Assembly (NCBI RefSeq): GCF_963668665.1
Contig: NZ_OY764902.1
Span: 248,001 to 312,000 of the forward strand
Length of the DNA stretch: 64,000 bases
Direction: 5' to 3'
Origin: an uncultured Anaeromusa sp.
Lineage (GTDB): Bacteria > Bacillota > Negativicutes > Anaeromusales > Anaeromusaceae
Shown in pieces: positions 26,665-34,541 of the stretch (position 1 is its first letter; each line of letters opens with the position of its first letter). The notes beneath the pieces are model-generated. The model did not search any database, was not told the DNA's origin, and worked only from the letters and a program-made list of their open reading frames with translations. The position numbers and the translations under genes are program-made.

Positions 26665-28131
26665 CTATATATGGATTTTTTCTTGAGAATTCATGGAGTA
26701 GCCGTCGCGAAAGGATACATGATTAGGATCGACGCTAGTATCCTTACTTTCGACTTGTTTAAGCTGTTTCACAGCGCCGTAGGATGTCGTTAGGGAGAGG
26801 CCCTTGCTGTTGCCAGATAGAATCCACAGGGTTTTATAGCCTTTAGGCTGGATCTGCAGAGCTTTTTCACCTTGGCCGTCCGTAAAATAGATGAGCAAGT
26901 TGATGTTGTGACGATTGGCATAGTCAAAGACTGGGGTAAAGCGCGTAGCACCACGGATTTTCAGACGTTCTTTAAGGTCTTTGGCTGTTTTTACGGGGGA
27001 TATGCGGCGAATTTCATCATCACATTCGATCACGGTGATTTCATGCTTGTAGTTTTTGACAATGCCAAAGACTTCTTGCATGGCCTGCTGAAATTCTTCG
27101 TCGCTAATACTGCCGCTCATATCAAGGGCTACGGCGATTTTAGCCTTATAACCTCTCAGTTCACCCCGCAAGTCCAAGCGGTCTGGTTGTCTGCGGTTGC
27201 GGCGGGCTGTCGTTTTTTGTCTCGCACTAGCTACTGTTCCCAAGACCTGCTTGAGGTACAAGTTCCAGGGAAGTTCGCTTTTATGGGCGGCGAGAGCCTC
27301 TAGCATACTGAGGATATAAGCAGGGGGCGTGCCTTTTTGGGCCTGAAGCGCCAGCTTTTCGGTAATTTCCAGAAAAGTTTTCGCGTCAGTCTCGCTGGAT
27401 TCTTGCCAGAGATCGTGGGTTCGCTCAATTTCGTACTTTGTTTCTACAGCCTCGTCAATGCGGCTGTCATCAAGGGCGCCGTCATCATCGGTAGCGAGCA
27501 AATTAATAGCCGCCTGGATTTTCCCGGCGTAATATTCAAAGGTTTCAAAGGGGAGAAGCTGCAACTGATAATAAGAATTGGCCCAGGCTAGTGTTGTCGC
27601 GTAAGGCGGCAGATAATCAAGATACGTATTGACGACAATATCCATGGCCATATTTGTGGCAAGTGTCCCGTAGTGACTTTTGAGGTTTCTAGCTCGTAAC
27701 AAATGAAGTGACAGCACATGAAGAATTTCGTGTTTGATCGTGCTTTCCATTTGCTTTTTGGTGAGAGTTAGAAAAATGACGGGATTAAAGTACAAAACAT
27801 AGTGAGGCGCTTTGAAATTGACGCCAGTGGGGCTAGACATGTCAAAACGGAGCTCGCGCTCCATTTGAAACAAAAAATAACCATAGAAATTATCCTGAGC
27901 GGCCATGAGGCCGAGATTGACTTGATCGACCAGCTGAAAAAAGTTTTCCTTAAAGGTGGCCGGAATCGGAACTTTACGGGAAGCATCCTGTTTGCTGGAA
28001 CGGAGAAATTCGGTAATGATTGTTTTGGCCTCGTCATAGAGGAGTTGCCGCTTTTGGGCAAAGGGAGTTTTTTCAGCAGGGGGTATTGAAAGGGCGTTTA
28101 TTAAATCAGTATGGCTAGCATGGAGATTCAT
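26665..28131 (-). CDS. HEXXH metallopeptidase-like + VWA protein (DUF2201 type)
   Basis: 488 residues from ATG 28131; RBS AGGTG upstream. A GTG at 28140 would overlap the stop of the MoxR gene and is an alternative. N-terminal zincin-like domain with HEILH at 134-138 (STIKHEILHVLSLHLLR). C-terminal von Willebrand A domain with MIDAS DMSGSIS (Asp337), TRFTP and TDGQGE. Such proteins pair with MoxR ATPases, which are thought to act as chaperones for metal insertion or complex assembly on VWA partners. The last 30 residues extend beyond the usual end and are polar. It forms the third gene of a three-gene leftward unit. Confidence 0.9.
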   Translation of the reverse strand: MNLHASHTDLINALSIPPAEKTPFAQKRQLLYDEAKTIITEFLRSSKQDASRKVPIPATFKENFFQLVDQVNLGLMAAQDNFYGYFLFQMERELRFDMSSPTGVNFKAPHYVLYFNPVIFLTLTKKQMESTIKHEILHVLSLHLLRARNLKSHYGTLATNMAMDIVVNTYLDYLPPYATTLAWANSYYQLQLLPFETFEYYAGKIQAAINLLATDDDGALDDSRIDEAVETKYEIERTHDLWQESSETDAKTFLEITEKLALQAQKGTPPAYILSMLEALAAHKSELPWNLYLKQVLGTVASARQKTTARRNRRQPDRLDLRGELRGYKAKIAVALDMSGSISDEEFQQAMQEVFGIVKNYKHEITVIECDDEIRRISPVKTAKDLKERLKIRGATRFTPVFDYANRHNINLLIYFTDGQGEKALQIQPKGYKTLWILSGNSKGLSLTTSYGAVKQLKQVESKDTSVDPNHVSFRDGYSMNSQEKIHI

Positions 28132-28136
28132 TGCTA

Positions 28137-29225
28137 TCACCTGCTTGAGCGGTAGGTCGCAAAATAGGCTTCGACGAAAGCATCGTCAGCGAGGGCTGCT
28201 GCATAGGTTTGTTCATAATTTTGTTTCATATCCTTCATGAGCCCGATCATTAAGTCGGCAGGGCAAGCCTGTAAAAAATCAATCAGGCGGCTGACTAGCA
28301 GGGAGGTTTCGTTCGAGTTCTGGTTTATCTGGGTTTCCAGGTGCTTGAGGATGTTTTTCGCTGCGAGGTAGAGTCTGGTATGACTTTCTGCTTTGATCCG
28401 CTGGCGAGCTGCGTCAGATAAAGCTGTGCCAGAAAAAATGTCTTCATAGGTAAGGAGCGGCTCATAGTTTGATTCAACAAAGCTGACAAATTCTTCGGCA
28501 ATGAGTCGGCCTACATTACCGCGAATCACATTCAGGAGGACGGAACGGGAAATCGAAGCGGCGTTTTCCTGGTAGATCTTATAAATACTAGAGATTCGTT
28601 CATAGCTTCTAGGGGTGGCCCGTAGGTCTGACTCGTTAGTTTTATGCAGGTATTCAGGGAAAGTAGCAATAAATTCAATGACTTTTGTTTCAAGCCCGGC
28701 TTCTGCCGCCCAGTCGAGCCACTGGTGGTAATCGGGCTCCATATAGAGCCATACAAAGCGATTTTCCTGGGCGGCGTCCATGTCAACAACTTGGTAGTCA
28801 TACTCGGCGCCGTATTTGCCGGAGGGATTCATGGCTGCCAGAATTTTTACAGTTGGCGGCAGAGTAAAGCCGTTAATTTCGCGGTTTAAAATCAAATTCA
28901 TCAATTCCTGCTGCACGGCATGTTCACAGCGATTGATTTCATCAATGAATAAAAGGACGGTTTCGCCCTGCGCGGCTGCTTTTTCTAACTCTTTTAATTT
29001 ATGATGGACGGCATAGACGGTTGTATTGTCTTTCACCGTAGGCAGGCCGCCGATTTCGCCTTCTTTTAAGAGGTTGGCGTCAATGGTGATGAGATTCCAG
29101 CTTTTTTTGCGGGCTAGTTCTTTAGCTAAATCGGTCTTGCCAATGCCGCTTTCACCGACAATGAGAGGTACGGTTTCGGTTGCAAGCACTAAATCAGCGC
29201 TTGTTAAGGTATCGATAAAATTCAC
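28137..29225 (-). CDS. MoxR-family AAA+ ATPase
   Basis: 362 residues. Walker A GESGIGKT (about 24-31), Walker B LLFIDEINRCE, sensor 1 region ILAAMNPSGKYGAEYDYQVV and the arginine-finger segment MDAAQENRFVWLYMEPDYH. The remaining 170 residues are helical lid and C-terminal extension. Start GTG 29225 with RBS AGGAGGAA. The stop codon overlaps the start region of the VWA gene, so the two proteins are made together. MoxR ATPases remodel or load VWA-domain partners; the precise target here is unknown. Confidence 0.93.
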   Translation of the reverse strand: MNFIDTLTSADLVLATETVPLIVGESGIGKTDLAKELARKKSWNLITIDANLLKEGEIGGLPTVKDNTTVYAVHHKLKELEKAAAQGETVLLFIDEINRCEHAVQQELMNLILNREINGFTLPPTVKILAAMNPSGKYGAEYDYQVVDMDAAQENRFVWLYMEPDYHQWLDWAAEAGLETKVIEFIATFPEYLHKTNESDLRATPRSYERISSIYKIYQENAASISRSVLLNVIRGNVGRLIAEEFVSFVESNYEPLLTYEDIFSGTALSDAARQRIKAESHTRLYLAAKNILKHLETQINQNSNETSLLVSRLIDFLQACPADLMIGLMKDMKQNYEQTYAAALADDAFVEAYFATYRSSR

Positions 29226-29236
29226 AGGAGTTCCTC

Positions 29237-30040
29237 CTAAAGTAACTTGAGTTTTTCATCTACTGCAATTCGCTTTGCTGTTCGACTGCCATACTGGTCA
29301 AGCAGCCGGAGTCTGTCGATTGCCATAATAGGGCTTTGCTTGTCAATGGTGCTGTACGTTAAAAAATCTCTTACGTATTTTTCGGCAACCGTTTCTTTGG
29401 CAAGCTCTATTTGCAAGACTTGCTGCAATTCGTCTACAGAGATTTCCTTCATAACGAGTTTAATAACGAGAAAATTGATGGCGAGAAATTCTAGAATTTT
29501 GGCTTTCGTAAGATCATTAATCCATTGAAGGGCCCTTTCATTTTGAAGGATCGCAAGTCGTTCCGCTTGGGCCGAAGGAGCTTTGATATAGCGCAGCGCT
29601 TCGTAGCTATGCTGGATGGCCGCTAACTGGACTGGTTCACTTGGCTCTTTGATAAATTTGAGGGCATCGTAATTCTTGCTTACCGCCAGCCGTTGTAAGG
29701 ATTCACTGGGGTTTTTTACATACTTAATCGCCCAGCCGGATTGGTTGAGAGCCTGCTTAATAGCTAGTTCTGAAGGGCTTTTCAGATATTCTAAGTTTGT
29801 CCAACTAGCCATAATCGCTTTTTGCATCATTTCCTCGGTAGGATTTTCAATATATTCGATAGCGCGGCTATTGTTTGCGAAAGCGGCTTGCTTCATTGTT
29901 TTCGTTGGATTTTTAATATGTTTTAACATGAGGCCGTTTTTGTTGACGGCAAGCAGCTTCATCTCATCTGTTGGATTCGAAATCGAAGTGATGGCATGGG
30001 GATTTTGACGGATTAATTCCATAAAAGTTGTATTTTCCAT
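29237..30040 (-). CDS. 22-residue tandem-repeat protein of the MoxR-VWA unit
   Basis: 267 residues. Residues about 22-175 are seven consecutive 22-residue repeats of the pattern NPTxEMxxxAVxxNxxAIxYIK, without gaps. Examples are NPTKTMKQAAFANNSRAIEY and NPSESLQRLAVSKNYDALKF. Each repeat predicts two short helices, so the protein should be an alpha-solenoid resembling repeat proteins seen in phages and plasmids. The C-terminal 90 residues are helical, without repeats. RBS AAAGGAAAA before ATG 30040. It is the first gene of the leftward unit, with 11 bases between it and the MoxR gene, and probably supplies partner or target binding. Confidence 0.8.
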   Translation of the reverse strand: MENTTFMELIRQNPHAITSISNPTDEMKLLAVNKNGLMLKHIKNPTKTMKQAAFANNSRAIEYIENPTEEMMQKAIMASWTNLEYLKSPSELAIKQALNQSGWAIKYVKNPSESLQRLAVSKNYDALKFIKEPSEPVQLAAIQHSYEALRYIKAPSAQAERLAILQNERALQWINDLTKAKILEFLAINFLVIKLVMKEISVDELQQVLQIELAKETVAEKYVRDFLTYSTIDKQSPIMAIDRLRLLDQYGSRTAKRIAVDEKLKLL

Positions 30041-30211
30041 AGGCTATTTTCCTTTAGTTTATATGTTTGTTGTTATAATTATTACTTACGATTTTCTATT
30101 AAAGCTAAATCAAATTTATTATAGCACTTTCAACTAACAGGGTCTATTCTATAACCCAAAGACGATTTTACTGCATTTGAAGAGGAGAGTGCATTCAAGC
30201 GGCAAGAAAAG

Positions 30212-30247
30212 CGGGAGACATCTACCAACCAAGGTAGATGTCTCCCG
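30212..30247 (-). terminator. Terminator of the leftward XRE gene
   Basis: Perfect 15-bp stem CGGGAGACATCTACC (30212-30226) / GGTAGATGTCTCCCG (30233-30247), six-base loop. On the minus strand it is followed by CTTTTCTT. It lies 22 bases past the XRE stop codon. Confidence 0.88.
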
Positions 30248-30268
30248 TAAGATCGATGAATATGCTAA

Positions 30269-30853
30269 TTATATACGTTGAGAGAAGAGGCCGTGATTCG
30301 AGCAATAAAAGAAAAGCTGACCGTGGCCTAGTTTGTGGAAACGTAAAGAAAGATTCCATTCTGGGTATTGCTTCATTACGAAAGCTTTATCGCCGGTAAT
30401 ATAGGCGACAAAAGAGATATAATGTTCTTTTTGCATTGCGTGTGGAGAGGTTATATAAAGCTCATCTTCAACCGGCTCAACAGTAAGAGCATGTTCTGAG
30501 GTTACTGGTGTAGCAAGTAATTCGGTTAATTTTTTACTGCAGCACGATATAGTGGCATCGCCTGTTGCGGTAATTAAATTATGACATTGAGGGCAAACAT
30601 AGAATTTCAGTTTTTTCATATTTCCACCGACCATTTCATTTTGCGTTAAATTGCCTGTTAATAGTTCATCGATGTTGGCGTCAAGAATTTTTGCCAATTC
30701 AGACAAGAGAGAGATGTCAGGGCAGCCAAGTCCTCTTTCCCATTTGCTGATCGTTTTATCACTGATATTCATAAGATCGGCCAGTTGTTTTTGCGTCATA
30801 GCTTTTTCTTTGCGGAGCTTGTAAATCATAGCGCCAATTTTTTCACAATCCAT
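30269..30853 (-). CDS. XRE regulator with desulfoferrodoxin/SOR-like C-terminal domain
   Basis: 194 residues. HTH_XRE domain at about 1-65 (LRKEKAMTQKQLADLMNISD KTISKWERG). Then a Cys pair CPQCHNLI with a further Cys pair (SCCSKK), and a C-terminal domain that looks like superoxide reductase: EHYISFVAYITGDKAF, RFHKLGHGQLFFYCSNHGLF. The closing C-x2-HG resembles the SOR active site. I infer a sensor regulator for iron or reactive oxygen. ATG 30853 is chosen because GAGGTG is six bases upstream; GTG 30862 and ATG 30859 are alternatives. Confidence 0.82.
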   Translation of the reverse strand: MDCEKIGAMIYKLRKEKAMTQKQLADLMNISDKTISKWERGLGCPDISLLSELAKILDANIDELLTGNLTQNEMVGGNMKKLKFYVCPQCHNLITATGDATISCCSKKLTELLATPVTSEHALTVEPVEDELYITSPHAMQKEHYISFVAYITGDKAFVMKQYPEWNLSLRFHKLGHGQLFFYCSNHGLFSQRI

Positions 30854-31022
30854 TTGCATCACCTCACAAAGGTAGTGTAGATGATATTTGGGACATGATC
30901 AATCGACGAATCGTAGAGTTTTACATGAACGAGGTGAAGTGAGGCCGGCGCAAGCGAAACATGATTAGAATAGGGAAAGAGTGAAGGGCGGCGCTACGAC
31001 AGAAAAAACTGCAAGAACAGTA

Positions 31023-31057
31023 AAACGCCTTTAGAGAAACATTCTCTAAAGGCGTTT
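31023..31057 (-). terminator. Terminator of the leftward ArsR gene
   Basis: 16-bp stem AACGCCTTTAGAGAA / TTCTCTAAAGGCGTT with one more A-T pair (31023-31038 / 31042-31057), three-base loop, T4 on the minus strand. Confidence 0.88.
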
Positions 31058-31068
31058 GTTCAGACTCT

Positions 31069-31386
31069 TTAAAACCGCTTTAACAGTGCTTGGCTTTGAG
31101 TTATCTGCTCTTTTAAAACATCTTCTACGTCTGTGATGATTTTATGCGTAGTAGGATTTTTCAACCAGTACAATACGCTAGTTCCTTCGCTTTTGGAGTC
31201 AACAATTCCTTGCTTTTTCAGTACATTTAAATGTTGAGACAAGTTTGACTGCTCTATGTTGAGCTTAGCTGCAATATCTTTCACATACTGTTCTTTTTCG
31301 ACTAAAATTTTAATTATTTTGATTCGGCTAGGATGAGACATTGCTTTAAGATAATTTGCTGTCATATTAGCTATGGCTTTTTCCAT
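31069..31386 (-). CDS. ArsR-family transcriptional regulator
   Basis: 105 residues. Winged helix with LKAMSHPSRIKIIKILVEKE, YVKDIAAKLNIEQSNLSQHL and LKKQGIVDSKSEGTSVLYWL. There is no ELCVCD-type metal motif and no cysteine at all, so metal sensing through Cys thiolates is unlikely. Signal unknown. RBS AAGGAGGG before ATG 31386. The promoter side contains two inverted repeats (31404-31433 and 31437-31461) that could be its own operators. Confidence 0.9.
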   Translation of the reverse strand: MEKAIANMTANYLKAMSHPSRIKIIKILVEKEQYVKDIAAKLNIEQSNLSQHLNVLKKQGIVDSKSEGTSVLYWLKNPTTHKIITDVEDVLKEQITQSQALLKRF

Positions 31387-31403
31387 GAAATATCCCTCCT
31401 TGT

Positions 31404-31461
31404 CATAGTCATTGCTTAGTTATGGAGACTATGTAAAATAGTGAAACCTATTATCACTATT
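31404..31461 (-). promoter_or_regulatory. Candidate operators upstream of the ArsR gene
   Basis: Two inverted repeats in tandem: CATAGTC (31404-31410) / GACTATG (31427-31433), and AATAGTGA (31437-31444) / TCACTATT (31454-31461). They lie 18-75 bases upstream of the ArsR start and would suit autoregulation. Everything else in the 335-bp gap to the next gene is AT-rich and without an ORF. Confidence 0.5.
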
Positions 31462-31654
31462 ATTTTATTATTAGTATCGAATGAAATCAATTTAAAAGTG
31501 CGTTAACTTACGAAAATGTTATACCCTTCTAGTGAGGCCATTGTGCTAGGATGTAATTTTTTTATACCGTTCTAGATTAATTGATGAGTATTTTAGAAAA
31601 ATGTTCAATTGGCGCTTGTAGTTTGTGGTATTTTTATTTTAGAGTATAAATAGG

Positions 31655-31682
31655 GCAGGAAATAAAAGGAAAGACAGGGAAT
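31655..31682 (+). promoter_or_regulatory. Sigma-H-like promoter of the sia operon
   Basis: GCAGGAAAT (AGGA at 31657-31660), 18 bases, GAAT (31679-31682). This matches the sigma-H consensus RnAGGAwWW-N11/12-RnnGAATww except the last two positions. The expected start near 31690 leaves a leader of about 30 bases. Confidence 0.55.
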
Positions 31683-31721
31683 GCTTCTGTATGCTGTAAG
31701 TGGCAGACGGAGGAAAAGGAG

Positions 31722-32276
31722 ATGATAAATATGAGTATTGACTTATTAGAAATTCAGAAAGTATTGCAAAATTATGGCGTGTTGATTAATTTTTCTGGAC
31801 GCTTTACGCAGGCAATTATTGAAGAGCTTGGAGATGCAGTGAAAAAATATTTAGAAGATGATTCTATGTCGCAAGGTGATACATACAATGTGTTTTCAGT
31901 GTTTATTGAACAAACGCAAAATATCAGGAACTATTCGATTCGTAAAGAGTCTACGGCAATAGGGGAACGGATCGCAAATTCTGGCATTATTACGATTGGA
32001 CGTTCCGAAGACGGCTATTTTGTAGCATCGGGAAATTTGATAGATAACCAAGATGTTGCGGCGTTAACTGCTAAATTTGAGGAACTTGCTGATTTGGATA
32101 AAACAGCCTTAAAGAAGCGGTATAAGGAAGAAATGAGAAAACCAATTTTGTCAGATTCTGACGGTGCGGGGCTGGGTATTATAGATATGGCTAGGCGTGC
32201 TAAAAAACCGGTGAAATATACTTTTGCACATCTTGATGAAGAGGTGTCCTTTTTTACCTTAGAGGTTTACGTTTGA
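31722..32276 (+). CDS. siaB: SiaB-family protein kinase
   Basis: 184 residues (ATG 31731, nine bases behind AAGGAG, is an alternative start; ATG 31722 has GGAGG eight bases upstream). The N-terminal signature VLINFSGRFTQAIIEELGDA is that of DUF6272/SiaB proteins, and the nucleotide-binding Bergerat-like end reads DSDGAGLGIIDMARRAKKPV. SiaB phosphorylates SiaC, opposed by the SiaA phosphatase, to set diguanylate cyclase activity and aggregation in Pseudomonas. The next genes encode exactly those partners, so the call is well supported. Confidence 0.9.
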   Translation: MINMSIDLLEIQKVLQNYGVLINFSGRFTQAIIEELGDAVKKYLEDDSMSQGDTYNVFSVFIEQTQNIRNYSIRKESTAIGERIANSGIITIGRSEDGYFVASGNLIDNQDVAALTAKFEELADLDKTALKKRYKEEMRKPILSDSDGAGLGIIDMARRAKKPVKYTFAHLDEEVSFFTLEVYV

Positions 32277-32288
32277 GGGGGTGTTAGG

Positions 32289-32678
32289 ATGGAAGTTTTA
32301 TATATTGAGCAGACAAAATCAACCCCTAGGGTGGAGTTTGATGCGCAAAGCGGCAAGTTGTCTATTGAAGGGCAATCCTATCCGGAAAATGCATTCCGTT
32401 TTTATGAGCCGATTTTTAAGTGGCTAGAAGACTATCTAAATGCTACGGATACGGAGCTTGTCTTAGATATTTATTTTCATATGCCGTATATCAATACGAG
32501 CAGTGCAAAATGTATTATGATGTTGTTGGACATTCTTGAAAATGCATATCAAGAAGGGAAAAAAGTTAAGATTCGCTGGTATTATGATAAAGAAAATGAG
32601 GAAGCCTTAGAGTGTGCAGAAGAATTTAAGGAAGACTTAGAACTGCCGTTTGAAATTAGTCTTGTTGGAGGCGTGTAA
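32289..32678 (+). CDS. siaC: SiaC-family regulatory phosphoprotein (DUF1987)
   Basis: 129 residues. YIEQTKSTPRVEFDAQSG and the conserved HMPYINTSSAKCIMMLLDIL, whose Thr70 matches the threonine phosphorylated by SiaB in Pseudomonas (Thr68). The partner-switch protein is active on the diguanylate cyclase when dephosphorylated. It sits 12 bases after siaB and six bases before the phosphatase gene. An acidic helix (DKENEEALECAEEFKEDLE) closes the protein. Confidence 0.9.
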   Translation: MEVLYIEQTKSTPRVEFDAQSGKLSIEGQSYPENAFRFYEPIFKWLEDYLNATDTELVLDIYFHMPYINTSSAKCIMMLLDILENAYQEGKKVKIRWYYDKENEEALECAEEFKEDLELPFEISLVGGV

Positions 32679-32684
32679 AAACAG

Positions 32685-34529
32685 ATGAACAAACAAGAGC
32701 CGCGACAAAAAGCCGGGAATTTTGGATTTATTTATAATCAAAATACGATTAATGTAGTTGTCCTTGCTTGTGTGGTCATTATGACATCGGTCGTTCTTAC
32801 GGGAACTATCAGTTATTTTGTTACACGTGATGCGGCTTTGGAAAAACTTAAAACCAAAGATATGGTGAATATTATTGACGCCATCGATTCTAAAATCGTC
32901 GGCAGAATTGAAAGAGCTAAAGAAACTTCACTGCTTTTGGCTCGCGACCCAGCGGTTACAGCATGGATTTTGAGCGGCGAAACAGATGAAATACGCGGCC
33001 AGATTGCCAAAGCTCGCCTTGAAGAAATTTATCGTAATTATGATTATGCCAATGCATTTATTGTGAGCGCAGTAACAAATCAGTATTGGGCGGAAGGCGC
33101 CCGGATGATCCAGGTTATGTCGCCAACCGATCCGATGGCAAGTTGGTTTTTTTCAAGTTTAAAATTACATAAAGAGGTACTTCTTAATATTGATTATAAT
33201 AGTGCGCGGCAAAATACTTTTATTTTTGTGAATGCCTTGGTGGGGGAGGTTAATAAGCCGATCGGGGTAGCTGGCGTGGGTTTGAGTATTAAGGAGTTTG
33301 CGGCTGAGTTTCAGCGTTATAAATACAGCCAGAACAGCGTGATTTGGCTGGTGGATGAAAAAGGGAAAATACATTTAGCCGATGAGTTAGCTCAAAACGG
33401 GATGTATTTAAATGATTATATGCCTCCCGAAGTGGCGGCGGCGATTATCGATGATAAAGAAGCGACGGTGAAAAAAGCGCGGACTATTGATTATGAAGAT
33501 ACGCAGGGGAGAGTCTTTGATATAGCCTATCAAAAGATGCAGGGTACTGATTGGAAATTAGTAGTACGAGTGCCGCGTGAAGAGAGCTTGGCCGTTTTGA
33601 ATAGTATAAAGTGGAATACGATGGTTGCAAGTTTAATCACCTTAGCGCTTTCTATCTTCGTTTTTTATTTTGTTTCTCGAAAAATCGCTAACCCCTTAAA
33701 ACAGGCTTTGCTGCTTAATCAAGAAATGGAACGCTTGGTGTTGACTCGGACAAGCGAGTTATCATTGCAAAATGAAAGGATTATGGATAGCATAAGCTAT
33801 GCGAAACGTTTGCAAGAGGCGATACTTCCCGCGAGTTCTGAACTAGACGCAATTTTTAAAGCGCATTTTGTAATTTGGAAGCCGCGAGATGTTGTCGGCG
33901 GCGATTTTTATTGGAGTAGGCGAGTCAGTTCCCATAAAAGCCTTATTGCACTTTGTGATTGTACAGGTCATGGTGTGCCAGGGGCGTTTATGACGATGGC
34001 AGTAAACACGTTACTGAATCACATAGTGGCGCAGGGAGTGCATAACCCCTCTGAAGTATTGGCTAAGTTGAATCGCGAATTCAAAGCTACCTTACATCGG
34101 CAACAACAAGCAGATATTACAGATGACGGCTTGGATATAGGTATTTGCCTAATTGAAGGAAGGCGCATTACTTTTGCCGGGGCGAAGATTGTTTTATATA
34201 AGCTGCGGGATGGCCAGATATGCGCTGTAAAAGGAGATCGAAAAAGCATTGGTTATCGACGTGCCAAAGAGGACCTGCAATTTACAACACACGAGATCAT
34301 GGTGCAAGAGGGAGATCGTTTTTACTTGGCTACTGATGGCTATACGGATCAGAACGGTGAGAAAAACGAATATCCATTTGGTCGTAAAAGGTTGATAGCA
34401 AGCCTCGAAGCGTGCGCAGCTATGCCGCTGGAGGAACAAGAGCAATGGTTGACGCAGTGTTTGGAGGAATATCAGGGGAGGGAGCCGCAGCGTGACGATA
34501 TTACGTTGCTTGGCTTTTCCTTGCAGTAA
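32685..34529 (+). CDS. siaA: SiaA-like membrane PP2C/SpoIIE phosphatase with CACHE sensor
   Basis: 614 residues. Transmembrane helix at about 25-45, an extracytoplasmic double-CACHE sensor (about 50-300), a second helix (about 310-330), a short coiled coil (LLLNQEMERLVLTRTSELSL), and a PP2C-like phosphatase domain (about 370-614) with metal ligands in VGGDFYWS, DCTGHGVPGAFM and LATDGYTDQNG. It should dephosphorylate SiaC in response to an external small molecule (not identified). Third gene of the sia unit. Confidence 0.9.
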   Translation: MNKQEPRQKAGNFGFIYNQNTINVVVLACVVIMTSVVLTGTISYFVTRDAALEKLKTKDMVNIIDAIDSKIVGRIERAKETSLLLARDPAVTAWILSGETDEIRGQIAKARLEEIYRNYDYANAFIVSAVTNQYWAEGARMIQVMSPTDPMASWFFSSLKLHKEVLLNIDYNSARQNTFIFVNALVGEVNKPIGVAGVGLSIKEFAAEFQRYKYSQNSVIWLVDEKGKIHLADELAQNGMYLNDYMPPEVAAAIIDDKEATVKKARTIDYEDTQGRVFDIAYQKMQGTDWKLVVRVPREESLAVLNSIKWNTMVASLITLALSIFVFYFVSRKIANPLKQALLLNQEMERLVLTRTSELSLQNERIMDSISYAKRLQEAILPASSELDAIFKAHFVIWKPRDVVGGDFYWSRRVSSHKSLIALCDCTGHGVPGAFMTMAVNTLLNHIVAQGVHNPSEVLAKLNREFKATLHRQQQADITDDGLDIGICLIEGRRITFAGAKIVLYKLRDGQICAVKGDRKSIGYRRAKEDLQFTTHEIMVQEGDRFYLATDGYTDQNGEKNEYPFGRKRLIASLEACAAMPLEEQEQWLTQCLEEYQGREPQRDDITLLGFSLQ

Positions 34530-34541
34530 GGAGGGGCAAGC

